A stretch of DNA of 64,000 nt from Sphingomonas xinjiangensis (GTDB lineage Bacteria; Pseudomonadota; Alphaproteobacteria; Sphingomonadales; Sphingomonadaceae), in NCBI RefSeq assembly GCF_014199255.1, contig NZ_JACIJF010000007.1, forward strand, positions 123,093 through 187,092, written 5' to 3'. A program made the translations under genes and the position numbers. Below the pieces are notes generated by a model that saw only the letters and a list, made by a program, of their open reading frames with translations, searched no databases and was not told the origin of the DNA. Of the stretch, positions 17,369 through 26,621 are shown in pieces. Position 1 is the first letter of the stretch. Every line of letters begins with the position of its first letter.

Positions 17369-18919
17369 ATGACTGCCGCAACGATCCAGCCAGACGGGCA
17401 TCGACCGTTCGGACTGGCGCTACGTGAAGCTCTGCGCCGACGCCCGCCCCTGGTCTGGGCGATAGCGCTGCCCATCCTCCTGGCGCTGCTTTCGATGGTG
17501 CGCCCGATCGACCATGACGAAAGCCAATATGTCGCCGCGGCGGTGCTGTCGGGCGAAGGGTTCTTGCCGTACCGCGACTATGCCTATCTCCAAACGCCGC
17601 TCCAGCCGCTGCTGTTCGCCCCGATCGTGCGGGTCATGGGGGAATTGGCATATCCCGGCCTCCGGCTGATCAACGCGCTCCTCGGCGCGCTTGCGATCTT
17701 CTTCGTCTATCGCGCGGCACGCTCGGCACGCGTCCCAGCCGGGGCCGCGCTGGTGGCGAGCTGTCTGCTGGCGAGCACCGACATCTTGTTGTTCGGCACC
17801 GGCGTCGCCCGCAACGACGCCCTGCCGCTCGTCTTCTTCACCGGCGCATTGTGGCTGATCCTGGCGGGCGAGACCCGCCGTACGCCGGCCATGGCTGCCG
17901 CAATCGGGCTGCTGCTGGCGGCCGCGGCGGCGGTGAAGGCGAGCTATGCGCTGCCGGCCGCGGCCTATGGAATGTGGGCGCTGTGGCACCGCGATCATCG
18001 TCCGTTGTGGGTCGCGCTGGGCGCAGCGGTTCCGACCGGGCTGGTCCTGCTTCTTGCGGCACAGGCACCCGATGCGTTCCTGTTCGGCGCCTTCACCTTC
18101 CCGGCCGACGCACCGGCGCAATATTATGCGAGCGGCGGGCGCGCCTATAAGCTCACGCTCGGCTTTCGCGTTCTCGACCTTCTGAAGTTCCTGGCGTTGG
18201 GCGCGGCATTGCCCGCGCTCGCGGTGGTGGCGTGGCCGCGACTGCGCCGCGCGCGAACCGACACGCTGCTCGACGTGCTGATCCTCGCAGGGCTTTTATC
18301 GGCCGTGCTTCCCGAGCCGACCTGGCGGCAATATCTGTTGCCCGTGCTGCCACCGCTTTTCCTGCGCCTGGCACGGATCTGGCGGATCGAAGCGCCCGGC
18401 GCAAAGCAGCGCGCGATCTTCGCCGTCTTCGCGTTCGCCGGGCTCGTGCCGACACTGCTCGCGCTGGGCGCCGCGGCGCGCGATGGCGTGCCCATGGCGC
18501 GCGCGCTGAGGGAAGGCGACGCGATCCAGCGCATACTCGATGCCGAACAGGCCACCGGGCCGGTCGCCACCCTGGCACCGCATCTGTTGCCGGCCGCGGC
18601 ACGCCTGCCCGACCGGCGCTTCGCATCGGGGCCGTTCTACTTTCGCAGCAAGGGGCTGCTGCCCGCCGACGACGAGGCGCGCTTCCACCTGATCTCGGCC
18701 GCACAGTTGCGGCCGAGCGACCTTCCGGGGATCGTACTGCTCGGCGGTGAGGGCCAATGGGCTGGCGGTGACCCCGCGCTGGATGCGCTGGTGGCCCGCG
18801 TCGCGGCGGCGCGACCGATGCGCGTGCTGCAGCTAGAGGGCAGCTCCTTGCGGGTGCTGCTGCTCGGCCCGCCTCACGCGGCGCGAACGCGCCCGCGCGT
18901 TTCCAGCAACCCTTCGTAA
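17369..18919 (+). CDS. GT39/PMT-like polytopic glycosyltransferase
   Basis: A 516-residue integral membrane protein with about 10-12 hydrophobic helices. Near residue 48 it has DHDESQYVAAAV, matching the first-loop acidic motif (D/E-rich, before a helix) of ArnT/PMT-type lipid-linked sugar transferases. These use polyprenyl-phosphate sugars and act on the periplasmic side of the inner membrane. The acceptor is unknown. It is followed by a convergent GT4 gene overlapping by 46 bp; with the DUF2141 and second GT4 genes it forms an envelope-glycan neighbourhood. Confidence 0.82.
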   Translation: MTAATIQPDGHRPFGLALREALRRRPPLVWAIALPILLALLSMVRPIDHDESQYVAAAVLSGEGFLPYRDYAYLQTPLQPLLFAPIVRVMGELAYPGLRLINALLGALAIFFVYRAARSARVPAGAALVASCLLASTDILLFGTGVARNDALPLVFFTGALWLILAGETRRTPAMAAAIGLLLAAAAAVKASYALPAAAYGMWALWHRDHRPLWVALGAAVPTGLVLLLAAQAPDAFLFGAFTFPADAPAQYYASGGRAYKLTLGFRVLDLLKFLALGAALPALAVVAWPRLRRARTDTLLDVLILAGLLSAVLPEPTWRQYLLPVLPPLFLRLARIWRIEAPGAKQRAIFAVFAFAGLVPTLLALGAAARDGVPMARALREGDAIQRILDAEQATGPVATLAPHLLPAAARLPDRRFASGPFYFRSKGLLPADDEARFHLISAAQLRPSDLPGIVLLGGEGQWAGGDPALDALVARVAAARPMRVLQLEGSSLRVLLLGPPHAARTRPRVSSNPS

Positions 18920-20055
18920 TAGGCCATCAACTCGGCCGCATGGTCGTGATCGCTGCGCACCTGCCCCGCGGCGGCGCGTGCGGCGGCGCGCAACGTCAGC
19001 GGATCGCGCGCCGCCATGCGGCGAATGGCATCGGCGGCTGAAAGCGCGTCGCGCGCGGCATAGGTTTCGGCATAGACCGGGTCCGCCAGTTCGGCGAAGC
19101 CGCCTTCATCCGGACCGATCAGCGGCAGACCCGATGCCAGCGCTTCGGACGCGACGAGCCCGAACGGCTCGGCATCGGAGCCGTGGATCAGTGCGTCGCA
19201 GCTTGCCATGATTCGCGACAGCCGGACGCGATCATAGACCGGGCGGAAGATGCGGATATGCGGACTGTCGGCAATCCGTTCCTCCAGCTTGCGGCGTTCC
19301 GGCCCGTCGCCGATCAGGATGAGGCCGACCGGCAGGTCGGTCGCGGCGGATTCGACCGCATCGATCACCAGCGGCCAGCGCTTTTCCTTGTGATGCCGGC
19401 CGAGCCCCAGCAGCAGATGTCCCCCGGGCGGCAACCCGCATTGTTCAAGCAGCGACACGCGCAGCTTCTCGTCACGCAAGTCCGGTGAGAACCAGCTGCG
19501 CTCGATCCCCAGCGGCATCGATGCGTCGACGTGCATGCCACGCCGGCGAAAGCGCTTGGCAAGCGCAGGGCCATTGGTGACGAACGCGTCATAATAGCCA
19601 AGGAAGCGGTTGAAGTAGCTCGTGTACCAGGCAAAGGCCTGCTCCACCTGAATCGGCGTCGCGACGCTGTCGAGCCAGCGCTGCGGATAGGCGCCGATCT
19701 GGTCGCCATGCGCGAAAAAGACCTTGAGCGCGGCGCCCTGCCATTGCCCCACCGTCCAGCCGGGGCGCCAGGGCGAGCTGGTCTCGACGATGTCCGGCTG
19801 CAGCTCGTCGAGCAGCTCCCAGATCGGTTCGTCGCGCACGAAGATGCAGTAATTGCGGTCGAGGATCAGCGGGGGCGATTTGATCCAGATGATGCGCCCG
19901 CCGCCGGGGCGATCCTCCACGGCGTTCTGCAATCCGGGGGCAAGGACCGTGAGTTCATGACCCATATCGGCCAGGATACCCATCTTGCGGTCGAGATAGG
20001 TGCGTACGCCGCCGCCCGTGGGCGAATAGAATTCGTTGACGTCGACGATACGCAT
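18874..20055 (-). CDS. GT4-type glycosyltransferase
   Basis: A 393-residue cytoplasmic glycosyltransferase of GT-B fold. The N-terminus (VNEFYSPTGGGVRTYLDRK) has the glycine-rich acceptor loop of GT4 enzymes. The C-terminal domain has LGLGRHHKEKRWPLVIDA, then the donor-site motif HGSDAEPFGLVASEALASGLP, an EX7E-type arrangement. The sugar and acceptor cannot be read from sequence. It sits 13 bp upstream of nothing essential: the DUF2141 gene ahead of it on the same strand starts at 20581 and ends at 20069, so the three minus-strand genes likely form one operon ending here. Confidence 0.88.
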   Translation of the reverse strand: MRIVDVNEFYSPTGGGVRTYLDRKMGILADMGHELTVLAPGLQNAVEDRPGGGRIIWIKSPPLILDRNYCIFVRDEPIWELLDELQPDIVETSSPWRPGWTVGQWQGAALKVFFAHGDQIGAYPQRWLDSVATPIQVEQAFAWYTSYFNRFLGYYDAFVTNGPALAKRFRRRGMHVDASMPLGIERSWFSPDLRDEKLRVSLLEQCGLPPGGHLLLGLGRHHKEKRWPLVIDAVESAATDLPVGLILIGDGPERRKLEERIADSPHIRIFRPVYDRVRLSRIMASCDALIHGSDAEPFGLVASEALASGLPLIGPDEGGFAELADPVYAETYAARDALSAADAIRRMAARDPLTLRAAARAAAGQVRSDHDHAAELMAYYEGLLETRGRVRAA

Positions 20056-20068
20056 CTGGCGAGCGGGA

Positions 20069-20581
20069 TCAGAGCGGGCCGAAGCCGCCCAGTCCCTTCA
20101 GATACTGCGCATGGATCGTGATCTGGCCGCCCGAGGCTGGAACATTGACCAGCGCCTGCCGCAGCTTGGGCCGGCTGCGGCCGAGCCGCTGATTGCTGGG
20201 GAAGCCGGCGCCGTCCTGCCAGAAGTTGAACTTGTTCTTGCCGTCGCGGTCATGGGTGAAGAGCACCGCCCATTGCCCCGCGCTGGGCGCGCGGATGCAC
20301 AGCTTCACCGTGCCCGCCGATGGCATGCTGCTCCACACCCGGCGGAACGGCTTGCCTTCCTTCTTCAAGTCACGATCGTCCTTGAGGAAGTCCGCTTCGT
20401 TGGCGGGATATATTTCCAGCTTCAGAAGGCCGGTGCGGTCCTTCAGCCCGTCCACGTTCACATACAGACGCGGCCCGGCACCCGCGGCGCACGACCCATC
20501 CATCCAATCCTGCGCGGAGGCGGCGGCGGGAAGCGCACAAGCGGCAAGCCCAAGCGCGGCGAACAGGGGAAAGCGAGACAT
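20069..20581 (-). CDS. DUF2141 domain exported protein
   Basis: A 170-residue protein with a clear signal peptide (MSRFPLFAALGLAACALPAA, cut near ASAQD). A DUF2141 beta-sandwich domain follows (LYVNVDGLKDRTGLLKLEIY, then CIRAPSAGQWAVLFTHDRDG, KFNFWQDGAGFPSNQ). The family is periplasmic or secreted and of unknown function, often beside glycosyltransferases and membrane proteins, as here. Its ATG overlaps the stop of the upstream membrane-protein gene (TGATG), so the two are translationally coupled. Confidence 0.87.
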   Translation of the reverse strand: MSRFPLFAALGLAACALPAAASAQDWMDGSCAAGAGPRLYVNVDGLKDRTGLLKLEIYPANEADFLKDDRDLKKEGKPFRRVWSSMPSAGTVKLCIRAPSAGQWAVLFTHDRDGKNKFNFWQDGAGFPSNQRLGRSRPKLRQALVNVPASGGQITIHAQYLKGLGGFGPL

Positions 20582-21534
20582 CAAAGAATCCTCTTGATCA
20601 GAGCATGCAGGCCAAAGCCTGCAATCAGCGCCACGTGGCAGAGCAGCGCCAGGCCGGCGATCAGCGCCATCAGCTCCGAAAGCGCCTGCCCCTGGCCGAT
20701 CACCATGATGGCGAATGTCGCGAAGACGAGCTCCTTGTTCGGCACCAGCGGCAGCCGCCATGCGAGCAGGCGCCCCGCCGCCAGGAACAGCCACGTGCCC
20801 AGCGCCACGTCCGGCATGGCGAAACGCCAGGCGAGCGCAATGGAAATGGCGCCGACGATCAGCCGCATGCAGTGGACGCCAAAGATCCACCACAGCGTGC
20901 CCCGCGGCAGGGAGAAGACCCGCTTGGAAAACAGCATGAACGGCACCGAGGTACCGATGATCACCGCGATCGAACCGAGCACTGCCTTTTGCTGGATCGC
21001 CGTGAGCAGGCTGATGCCCAGGGGCAATGCGAGCGCCACCACCCCAAGCGTCACGGCATTGCCCGCGATCGCCGACAGGATGGTCACATCCTTCACCGCG
21101 CCAAAGGGCGCCGCCACCATCTGCGTGCGCTGCCGCGCCCAGGCGTAGAAATAAGCTTCGCCCGTATAACCGAACAGCACTTCGTTCGAGATGCGCTTCT
21201 TGTGGAGCGCGGCCATGCCGGCCAGCGGGATCCGCCACAGCCGGCGGAAGATGATGTAATCGAAGGTCGGCGGCCCGAGATAATAGATCGCGAACACGAT
21301 GTAGAAGAGCGGGTTTGTCGGCGCGGCCTTGCTGAGCCCGACCAGGCCGGCATCGAACAATTCGCGCGCCAGTCCGGCGACCATCAGCAGCGTCAGCGCG
21401 CCGCCAAGGAATATCGGCCAACGCCGTTTGATCTTCTCCACCGGCTCCAGGCCCGCCAGATCGGGGCCAGCCGTCAAGGACGGGGCTTCGACAACGCTGG
21501 TGTTCACCGAAGCCTCCACAACCGGGCTAGTCAC
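20581..21534 (-). CDS. Polytopic membrane protein of unknown function
   Basis: I do not recognise a family with confidence. From the GTG at 21534 it is 317 residues: a short polar N-terminus, then about eight hydrophobic helices (for example WPIFLGGALTLLMVAGLARE, NPLFYIVFAIYYLGPPTFDY, ILSAIAGNAVTLGVVALALP). The motif SNEVLFGYTGEAYFYAWAR sits between helices. The frame stays open to 21864, but that stretch runs antisense into the divergent GT4 gene, so I trimmed it; GTG 21507 is another option. TGATG coupling to the DUF2141 gene and flanking glycosyltransferases suggest a role in envelope glycan or lipid transport. That is inference only. Confidence 0.7.
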   Translation of the reverse strand: MTSPVVEASVNTSVVEAPSLTAGPDLAGLEPVEKIKRRWPIFLGGALTLLMVAGLARELFDAGLVGLSKAAPTNPLFYIVFAIYYLGPPTFDYIIFRRLWRIPLAGMAALHKKRISNEVLFGYTGEAYFYAWARQRTQMVAAPFGAVKDVTILSAIAGNAVTLGVVALALPLGISLLTAIQQKAVLGSIAVIIGTSVPFMLFSKRVFSLPRGTLWWIFGVHCMRLIVGAISIALAWRFAMPDVALGTWLFLAAGRLLAWRLPLVPNKELVFATFAIMVIGQGQALSELMALIAGLALLCHVALIAGFGLHALIKRIL

Positions 21535-21676
21535 TGATACTCGTTCTTCGCTCTGTTCGCCCGCCCATGTGCCGGGACCATCGGCCCAGCGTATATGCGG
21601 TGTGTGCTGAATGACAGCAGAATGCGGTTTATTGCGGGGACGAATTTGGCCTAAGCGTGGCAAACCGCAATTGCCC

Positions 21677-22768
21677 ATGCCCCAGCACATCCCGCCGCCC
21701 GCCAACCACATCCTCAGTTTCGCCCAGAGCCTGCGCGGCGGCGGCGTCGAACGGGCGATGCTGCGCATGGCGGCAGGCTGGCTGGACGTGGGGCGGCGCG
21801 TGACGCTGGTGCTGGGAAGCCGCGAGGGACCGCTCGCCGGCGAACTTCCCCCCGGTCTCGACATCGTCGCGCTGCACGATGCGCGCTATCGGGCGATGAT
21901 CGCCGCTGCCGGGGACGTGCGGGCCATGGCGCCCGACATCCTCTTCTGCCCGGGGAACCATTACACCGGGGTCGCGGCGGCAATCCGGCTGCGGCTGGGC
22001 GGTAGCTCCCCGCCGATTGTGGGCAAGATATCCAATGCACTGGTGCGCCCGGAGCTCGGCCGCGCCGCGGCCTGGGGCTATCGCCGCTGGCTGCGGCTGC
22101 ATCCGCGCTTCCTCGACCAGGTGGTGGCGATGACGCCGGCAATGGCGGCGGAGGCGGTGGCGGAAATGAAGATAACGCCAGACCGAGTCAGCGTGATCGC
22201 CAATCCGGCGGCGCGTCTGGTGCCCGGTGCCGTCCTCCCCCCGCTGCCGCCGGGGCGCTACATCGCCGGCGTGGGCAGGCTGGAGCCGCAGAAACGCTGG
22301 GATCGCGTCATCGCGGCCTTGCCGCATCTCGCGGACAAGGCCGTGTCTTTGTTGATCCTGGGCGAAGGCAGCCTGCGTGGAGCGTTGGAAGCGCAGGTTG
22401 CTGCGCTGGGCCTGGAGAACCGCGTCTTCCTGCCCGGCCATGCCGCCGACCCGCTACCGGTGCTGGAACGGGCCACGGTCGCGGTGCTGGCGTCGGACTT
22501 TGAAGGCGTGCCCGGCGTGCTGCGCGAGGCTCTGTCGGTCGGCACCCCGGTTGTGAGCACCGACTCCAGCGTCGCCGTGCGTGAGATCGTCCACCTGCCC
22601 GCCTTGGGGACGGTCGTCGCGCGCGATGACGCCGGCGCGCTGGTCGCGGCTTTGGACGGCTGGCTGACGCCGGGGCGCACGCGCCCTGCGCCGCAGATCG
22701 CGTCCGGCGATCCGGTCCGCGACTATCTGGCGCTGTTCGACCGGCTCGCGGCTCAGCGCATCCGGTAG
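21677..22768 (+). CDS. GT4-type glycosyltransferase
   Basis: A 363-residue GT-B glycosyltransferase. Near the N-terminus SLRGGGVERAMLRMAAGW is the acceptor-side loop typical of capsule, O-antigen and exopolysaccharide GT4 enzymes. The C-terminal half has GVGRLEPQKRWDRVIAAL, LILGEGSLRGALE and DFEGVPGVLREALSVGTPVV (donor-site E-x7-E). The start at 21677 (MPQHIPPPANH) is preferred; the upstream extension to 21611 is not family-like. It is divergent from the membrane-protein gene and convergent with the TonB receptor gene, overlapping it by 16 bp. Confidence 0.88.
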   Translation: MPQHIPPPANHILSFAQSLRGGGVERAMLRMAAGWLDVGRRVTLVLGSREGPLAGELPPGLDIVALHDARYRAMIAAAGDVRAMAPDILFCPGNHYTGVAAAIRLRLGGSSPPIVGKISNALVRPELGRAAAWGYRRWLRLHPRFLDQVVAMTPAMAAEAVAEMKITPDRVSVIANPAARLVPGAVLPPLPPGRYIAGVGRLEPQKRWDRVIAALPHLADKAVSLLILGEGSLRGALEAQVAALGLENRVFLPGHAADPLPVLERATVAVLASDFEGVPGVLREALSVGTPVVSTDSSVAVREIVHLPALGTVVARDDAGALVAALDGWLTPGRTRPAPQIASGDPVRDYLALFDRLAAQRIR

Positions 22769-24816
22769 CGGACCCCGAGCCACAGCGTGCGGGGTGTCGC
22801 GCGCTCGACGATGCCTGCGCCGCTGATCGTCGCCTCGACCCGCGCATCGCTCAGATTCTCGGCGCGCGCTTCCACCGAAAGGCTGTCCGTCACGGGGGCG
22901 GAGACGACCGCGTCGAACGTCACGGCGTCGGCCAACGCGCGGCCGTTCTGATCGTCCTCGAACTGCGGGCCGATATAGCGTGCCGTGAGCGATCCGCCGA
23001 GCGCGTCGCGGAACCAGGCGAGCGTGGCGGAGGCCTGATGCTCCGCGGTCTGGGCGGGACGTAGCCCGTCAAGCGGCGCGGCGAGACCCGAGGCATGCAC
23101 GCGCGCGTCGGTATAGGCGTAGGACGCCGACAGGCTGAGCGGGCCTTGCACAACGCGTCCGTCCAGTTCGACGCCGCGCGCCTCGACCGCTTCGAGATTC
23201 TGGCGCTGGCGGTAGACGCCGGCGGCGGACACGAAGCCCGCCAGCGGGAAGGTCCCGGGGCCGTTCGCCACCGTGACGTTGGCGATGGCGTTGTCGACTC
23301 GGCTCCAATAGGCGGTGGCACGCAGGGTAACCGCGCTTGCCGGGCGCCAGTCGAGCCCGGCCTCGGCGCCGATCAGCCGTTCGGGATCGAGTTCGGCATT
23401 GGGCGCGGTCGCATCGGCGCCGGCGCGGAACGGGCGATACAGTTCGTTCAGCGTGGGCAGTCGCCATCCGCGGTAGGCCGCCGCGCGCAGCGTCACGCTG
23501 CCGGCTTCGAAGGCCGCACCAGCCCGCCAGGTCGCTTCCCAGCCGCTGCGGTCGGCAAAAGCGAGGTCGGTGAGCAGCGCCCCGCCGGCGAGCGGACGCT
23601 CCACCAGCGATCCATCGGTGATCGTCCAGCGATCGATTCGCCCGCTCACGTTGAGCGTCAGCGCACCCGATTCGAAGCTGCCATCGGCAAAGCCGCCCAG
23701 CGTGGTGCTTTCGCCGCCCGCTTGCCGCTGGCGCGTGGGCGCGCCGCTCACAAAGGTATAGCGCTCCTGCGTGCGGCCCGACACGTTGCGAACGTCGCCG
23801 CCCAGGCGCAGCGTGACGCCGCCGCCCACCGGCGGCTGGATCTCGAAGCGGCCGCCGATGCCGGTGGCGGGGACATTATACTGGTCCAGCGTCGCGGTCG
23901 CGGCAGTGCGCGCGACGTTCACGCTGGCAAAGCCGCTCGCAAAGCTGCGGGTCTGGAGATAGGCGAGCGCTGACCAGCCCCATTCGCCCCGGTTCACCAG
24001 CCGCAGGCTGGCGTCGGCGCCGTCGCTGCGCACGTCGGTGAAGTCGATGCCCCGGTCGCGCCGATCGCGAAAGCCCGATAGGTTCGCCTGAAGCTCGGTT
24101 CCCGCGCCGACATCGAACACGCTGCGCAGCGCCACGCTCGCCTGCTCGTACGGGGCGGGCCGGTCGGCGGGCCCACGATCCCCCGCGACGATCGGCGTGA
24201 ACCCGTCGCCGCGGGTGAACTGGGCCGCCGCGGTGACGAAGCCTCCGGAAAGCGCCGCCGAAGCCACCGCCGCCGCATCCAGGCTGTCGCGGCTGCCATA
24301 ATCGGCGCGCAGCAGCAGCGGGCCGAGATCGCCGGGGCTGCCGCTGACAAGCTCCACCGTGCCGGCCAGCGCGCCGGGCCCGGCAAAGCCGCTGCCGCCG
24401 CCGCGCGTGACGCGGACGCTCGCAAGCCGCTCGGGAAGATAGGCGGGAAAGGCCACCCAGCCGCCGAACGGGTCGGTCTGCGGCACGCCGTCCAGTACCA
24501 CCAGCGCGCGGCTAGACGCGTTGCCGCCCAGCCCGCGCAGCGTGACGCCCTGGCTGGTCGGATGCGCCGAGCGCGAATCGGACCGGCGGAACTGGGCGAT
24601 GCCGGCAACGTCGCGCAGCACGTCCTCCAGCCGCCCGCTCGCGGTATTCGCCAGGCGCTCGCGGTCGATCACCACCACATCATACGCCGCCTCGCCCGGC
24701 GGCACATCGAGCCCGCGCCCGGTGACGACCACCTCCTGCGGCTCGGTGTCGGGCACCTCCTGCGCCAGCGCGGGGCCGGCCAGCAGCAGTCCCGCGGAAC
24801 AGGCAAGATACTTCAT
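22753..24816 (-). CDS. TonB-dependent outer-membrane receptor
   Basis: A 687-residue outer-membrane transporter. It has a signal peptide (MKYLACSAGLLLAGPALAQ), a TonB box (QEVVVTGR) near residue 28, a plug domain (LRGLGGNASSRALVVLDGVPQTDPFGGWVAF) and a 22-strand-type barrel ending in a C-terminal aromatic/basic strand (RTLWLGVRYRMR). The plug resembles the BtuB/CirA group more than the large sugar receptors, but the ligand cannot be assigned. Its ATG overlaps the stop of maiA (TGATG), an unusual partner. Energy would come from a TonB complex; a TonB gene occurs at 53.1 kb. Confidence 0.9.
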   Translation of the reverse strand: MKYLACSAGLLLAGPALAQEVPDTEPQEVVVTGRGLDVPPGEAAYDVVVIDRERLANTASGRLEDVLRDVAGIAQFRRSDSRSAHPTSQGVTLRGLGGNASSRALVVLDGVPQTDPFGGWVAFPAYLPERLASVRVTRGGGSGFAGPGALAGTVELVSGSPGDLGPLLLRADYGSRDSLDAAAVASAALSGGFVTAAAQFTRGDGFTPIVAGDRGPADRPAPYEQASVALRSVFDVGAGTELQANLSGFRDRRDRGIDFTDVRSDGADASLRLVNRGEWGWSALAYLQTRSFASGFASVNVARTAATATLDQYNVPATGIGGRFEIQPPVGGGVTLRLGGDVRNVSGRTQERYTFVSGAPTRQRQAGGESTTLGGFADGSFESGALTLNVSGRIDRWTITDGSLVERPLAGGALLTDLAFADRSGWEATWRAGAAFEAGSVTLRAAAYRGWRLPTLNELYRPFRAGADATAPNAELDPERLIGAEAGLDWRPASAVTLRATAYWSRVDNAIANVTVANGPGTFPLAGFVSAAGVYRQRQNLEAVEARGVELDGRVVQGPLSLSASYAYTDARVHASGLAAPLDGLRPAQTAEHQASATLAWFRDALGGSLTARYIGPQFEDDQNGRALADAVTFDAVVSAPVTDSLSVEARAENLSDARVEATISGAGIVERATPRTLWLGVRYRMR

Positions 24817-25436
24817 CAGGGTGCAACTCGATTCGGATGGGCCTCGGCGAACGCCGGCAGGGCGCAGGCGGCGGCATCGGCCGCCACCAGCTTGGGAAAC
24901 GCGTCCAGCGGCGCGCCGAAACGCCGCGCGTTGAACATCTGGGGCACCAGGAAACAGTCGGCGATCCCCGGCGCGTCACCGCCCAGATACAGGCCGTTGC
25001 CCGCCATCGCCTCCAGCGCCGCGAAGCCTTGCGCGATCCAATGCCGCGTCCAGGCGTCGCGCCGCGCCTCGTCCAGCCCGCCTTCGTTCTTCAGCCAGCG
25101 CATCACCCGCAGATTGTTGAGCGGGTGGATGTCGGCTCCGATGACCATCGTCTGGGCCAGCGCCTCCGCCCGCGCGTCGGGATCGGCCGGGATCAGGCGC
25201 GGGTCGGGATAGCGCGCGTCGAGCCAGTCGATGATCGCCAGGCTCTGCGTGAGCACGCGCCCCTCGGCCTCCAGCGCCGGCACGAACCCTTGCGGATTGC
25301 GGGCAAGATGCTCGGGACTGCGCTGCTGGTCTTCCAGCAGCATGACATGGCGGCGCGCATAAGCGACGCCCTTCAGCGCCAGCGCGATGCGCACGCGATA
25401 GGCCGCGGACGAGCGGAAATAATCGTAGAGCAGCAT
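24816..25436 (-). CDS. maiA: Maleylacetoacetate isomerase (zeta-class GST)
   Basis: Glutathione-dependent cis-trans isomerisation of maleylacetoacetate to fumarylacetoacetate in tyrosine/homogentisate breakdown. The 206-residue protein has the zeta-class active site motif (YFRSSAAYRVRIALALKG, near residue 5), NPQGFVPALEAEGRVLTQSLAIIDWLD, and the C-domain motif DIHPLNNLRVMRWL. The ATG at 25436 follows GGGGAGGGG closely. No hmgA or fahA gene is adjacent, so the pathway link rests on family identity. It lies 27 bp after the AI-2E-type gene and overlaps the TonB receptor start. Confidence 0.86.
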   Translation of the reverse strand: MLLYDYFRSSAAYRVRIALALKGVAYARRHVMLLEDQQRSPEHLARNPQGFVPALEAEGRVLTQSLAIIDWLDARYPDPRLIPADPDARAEALAQTMVIGADIHPLNNLRVMRWLKNEGGLDEARRDAWTRHWIAQGFAALEAMAGNGLYLGGDAPGIADCFLVPQMFNARRFGAPLDAFPKLVAADAAACALPAFAEAHPNRVAP

Positions 25437-25463
25437 GTGCCCCTCCCCTTTCGCTGCCAAACC

Positions 25464-26621
25464 TCAGGGTTGGGGTGATGGTTCCGCCAAGGGGGGTATC
25501 GCGCCGCCGGTGTCGCGATGCCCCAGCCGCCAGCGAAAGCGGCGACGCAGGTCCGAAAGCCCCGCCGCGCGCTCCGCCTCGCTTTCCAGCGCGACCTTGA
25601 TCATCGCCACCATCGGGTCAGCCAGCGCCAGCCCCATCACGCCGAACAGCGTGCTCGCCAGGATCTGTGAGGAGAGGGTCAGCGCCGGCGGCAGGTCCAC
25701 CGTTCGCCGGGCGATCAGCGGGATCAGCACATAGCCGTCGAAATTCTGCACCGCGAAATAGATGGCGATCGCCCACAGCCCCTGATCCTGCCCGGCGCTG
25801 AACCCCACCGATACCATCAACAGCCCGCTGATGAACGCGCCGATATTGGGAATGAAGGCCAGGATGCCGGTGATGATGCCCAGCAGCAGCGCCATCGGCA
25901 CTCCGGCGATCCACAGCAGGATCCAGGTCAGCGTCCCTTCGAACACCATGCCGAGCAGCCGCCCGGCAAGCAAAAGGCGCAGCACGCGCGCCATGCGGCC
26001 GATGACGAGCGAGACGTGATCGCGCGCGTCGATCGGCACGAGCCATTGCAGCCCCCGCTCATAGATGCGCGGCTCCATCGCCACGAACAGCCCGATCGCG
26101 ACGATCATCACCAGGCTGGCGCCGGCGCCGAGTACCGTGCCCACCGCCGAGGTCAGGCGCCCGACCGATCCCAGCGCCTGCTGCGCCATGCCGGTCAGGT
26201 CGGAGCGGCCCGGCATCAGGCCCAGGCTTGAAATCCAGCTGGCGACGCGGTTGCCCTGGATCTGCAACGTCTCGCGCAGCTGGCCGGCCTGCTGCGCGAT
26301 CTGCATGCCGGTCAGGTAGAACGTGCCGAGGATGAACGCCGCGACCAGCAGCACGACGATCAACAGGCGCACGCCGCGCGGGATCGGCAGCACCCGCCCG
26401 AGCAGGCGCACGCCGCCATCGAGCATCGACGCGAGCACCAGCCCGGCAAAGATGATCAGCAGCGGCTGGATCAGCAGCACTATCAGCGCGATGGCGATGC
26501 CGAGCCCGAACCACACCGACGCGCGCTTCAGCTCGGCCCGCGTCATCGGGTCGCGCAGTTCGTTGGGCCCCGGTTCGCGGGTAACCTGGATGCCTTCGGC
26601 TTCAGGAACCCCGCTCGCCAT
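25464..26621 (-). CDS. AI-2E family transporter (YdiK/PerM type)
   Basis: A 385-residue inner-membrane protein with about eight helices and the AI-2E-transporter family core: LLIIFAGLVLASMLDGGVRLL, ILAFIPNIGAFISGLLM and NFDGYVLIPLIARRTVDLPP. Most family members are uncharacterised; named cases export autoinducer-2 or act as cation antiporters. The start at 26621 forms a TGATG overlap with the lepB stop, which decides it over the longer frame. In many Alphaproteobacteria rnc and era follow lepB; here this exporter takes that place. Confidence 0.85.
   Translation of the reverse strand: MASGVPEAEGIQVTREPGPNELRDPMTRAELKRASVWFGLGIAIALIVLLIQPLLIIFAGLVLASMLDGGVRLLGRVLPIPRGVRLLIVVLLVAAFILGTFYLTGMQIAQQAGQLRETLQIQGNRVASWISSLGLMPGRSDLTGMAQQALGSVGRLTSAVGTVLGAGASLVMIVAIGLFVAMEPRIYERGLQWLVPIDARDHVSLVIGRMARVLRLLLAGRLLGMVFEGTLTWILLWIAGVPMALLLGIITGILAFIPNIGAFISGLLMVSVGFSAGQDQGLWAIAIYFAVQNFDGYVLIPLIARRTVDLPPALTLSSQILASTLFGVMGLALADPMVAMIKVALESEAERAAGLSDLRRRFRWRLGHRDTGGAIPPLAEPSPQP

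Noticed and set aside
20215..20240. GAAGTTGAACTTGTT resembling the egtB repeat motif
   Set aside because: It encodes conserved residues (NKFNFWQ) of the DUF2141 protein and lacks the GTG start and second half of the motif; coincidence.
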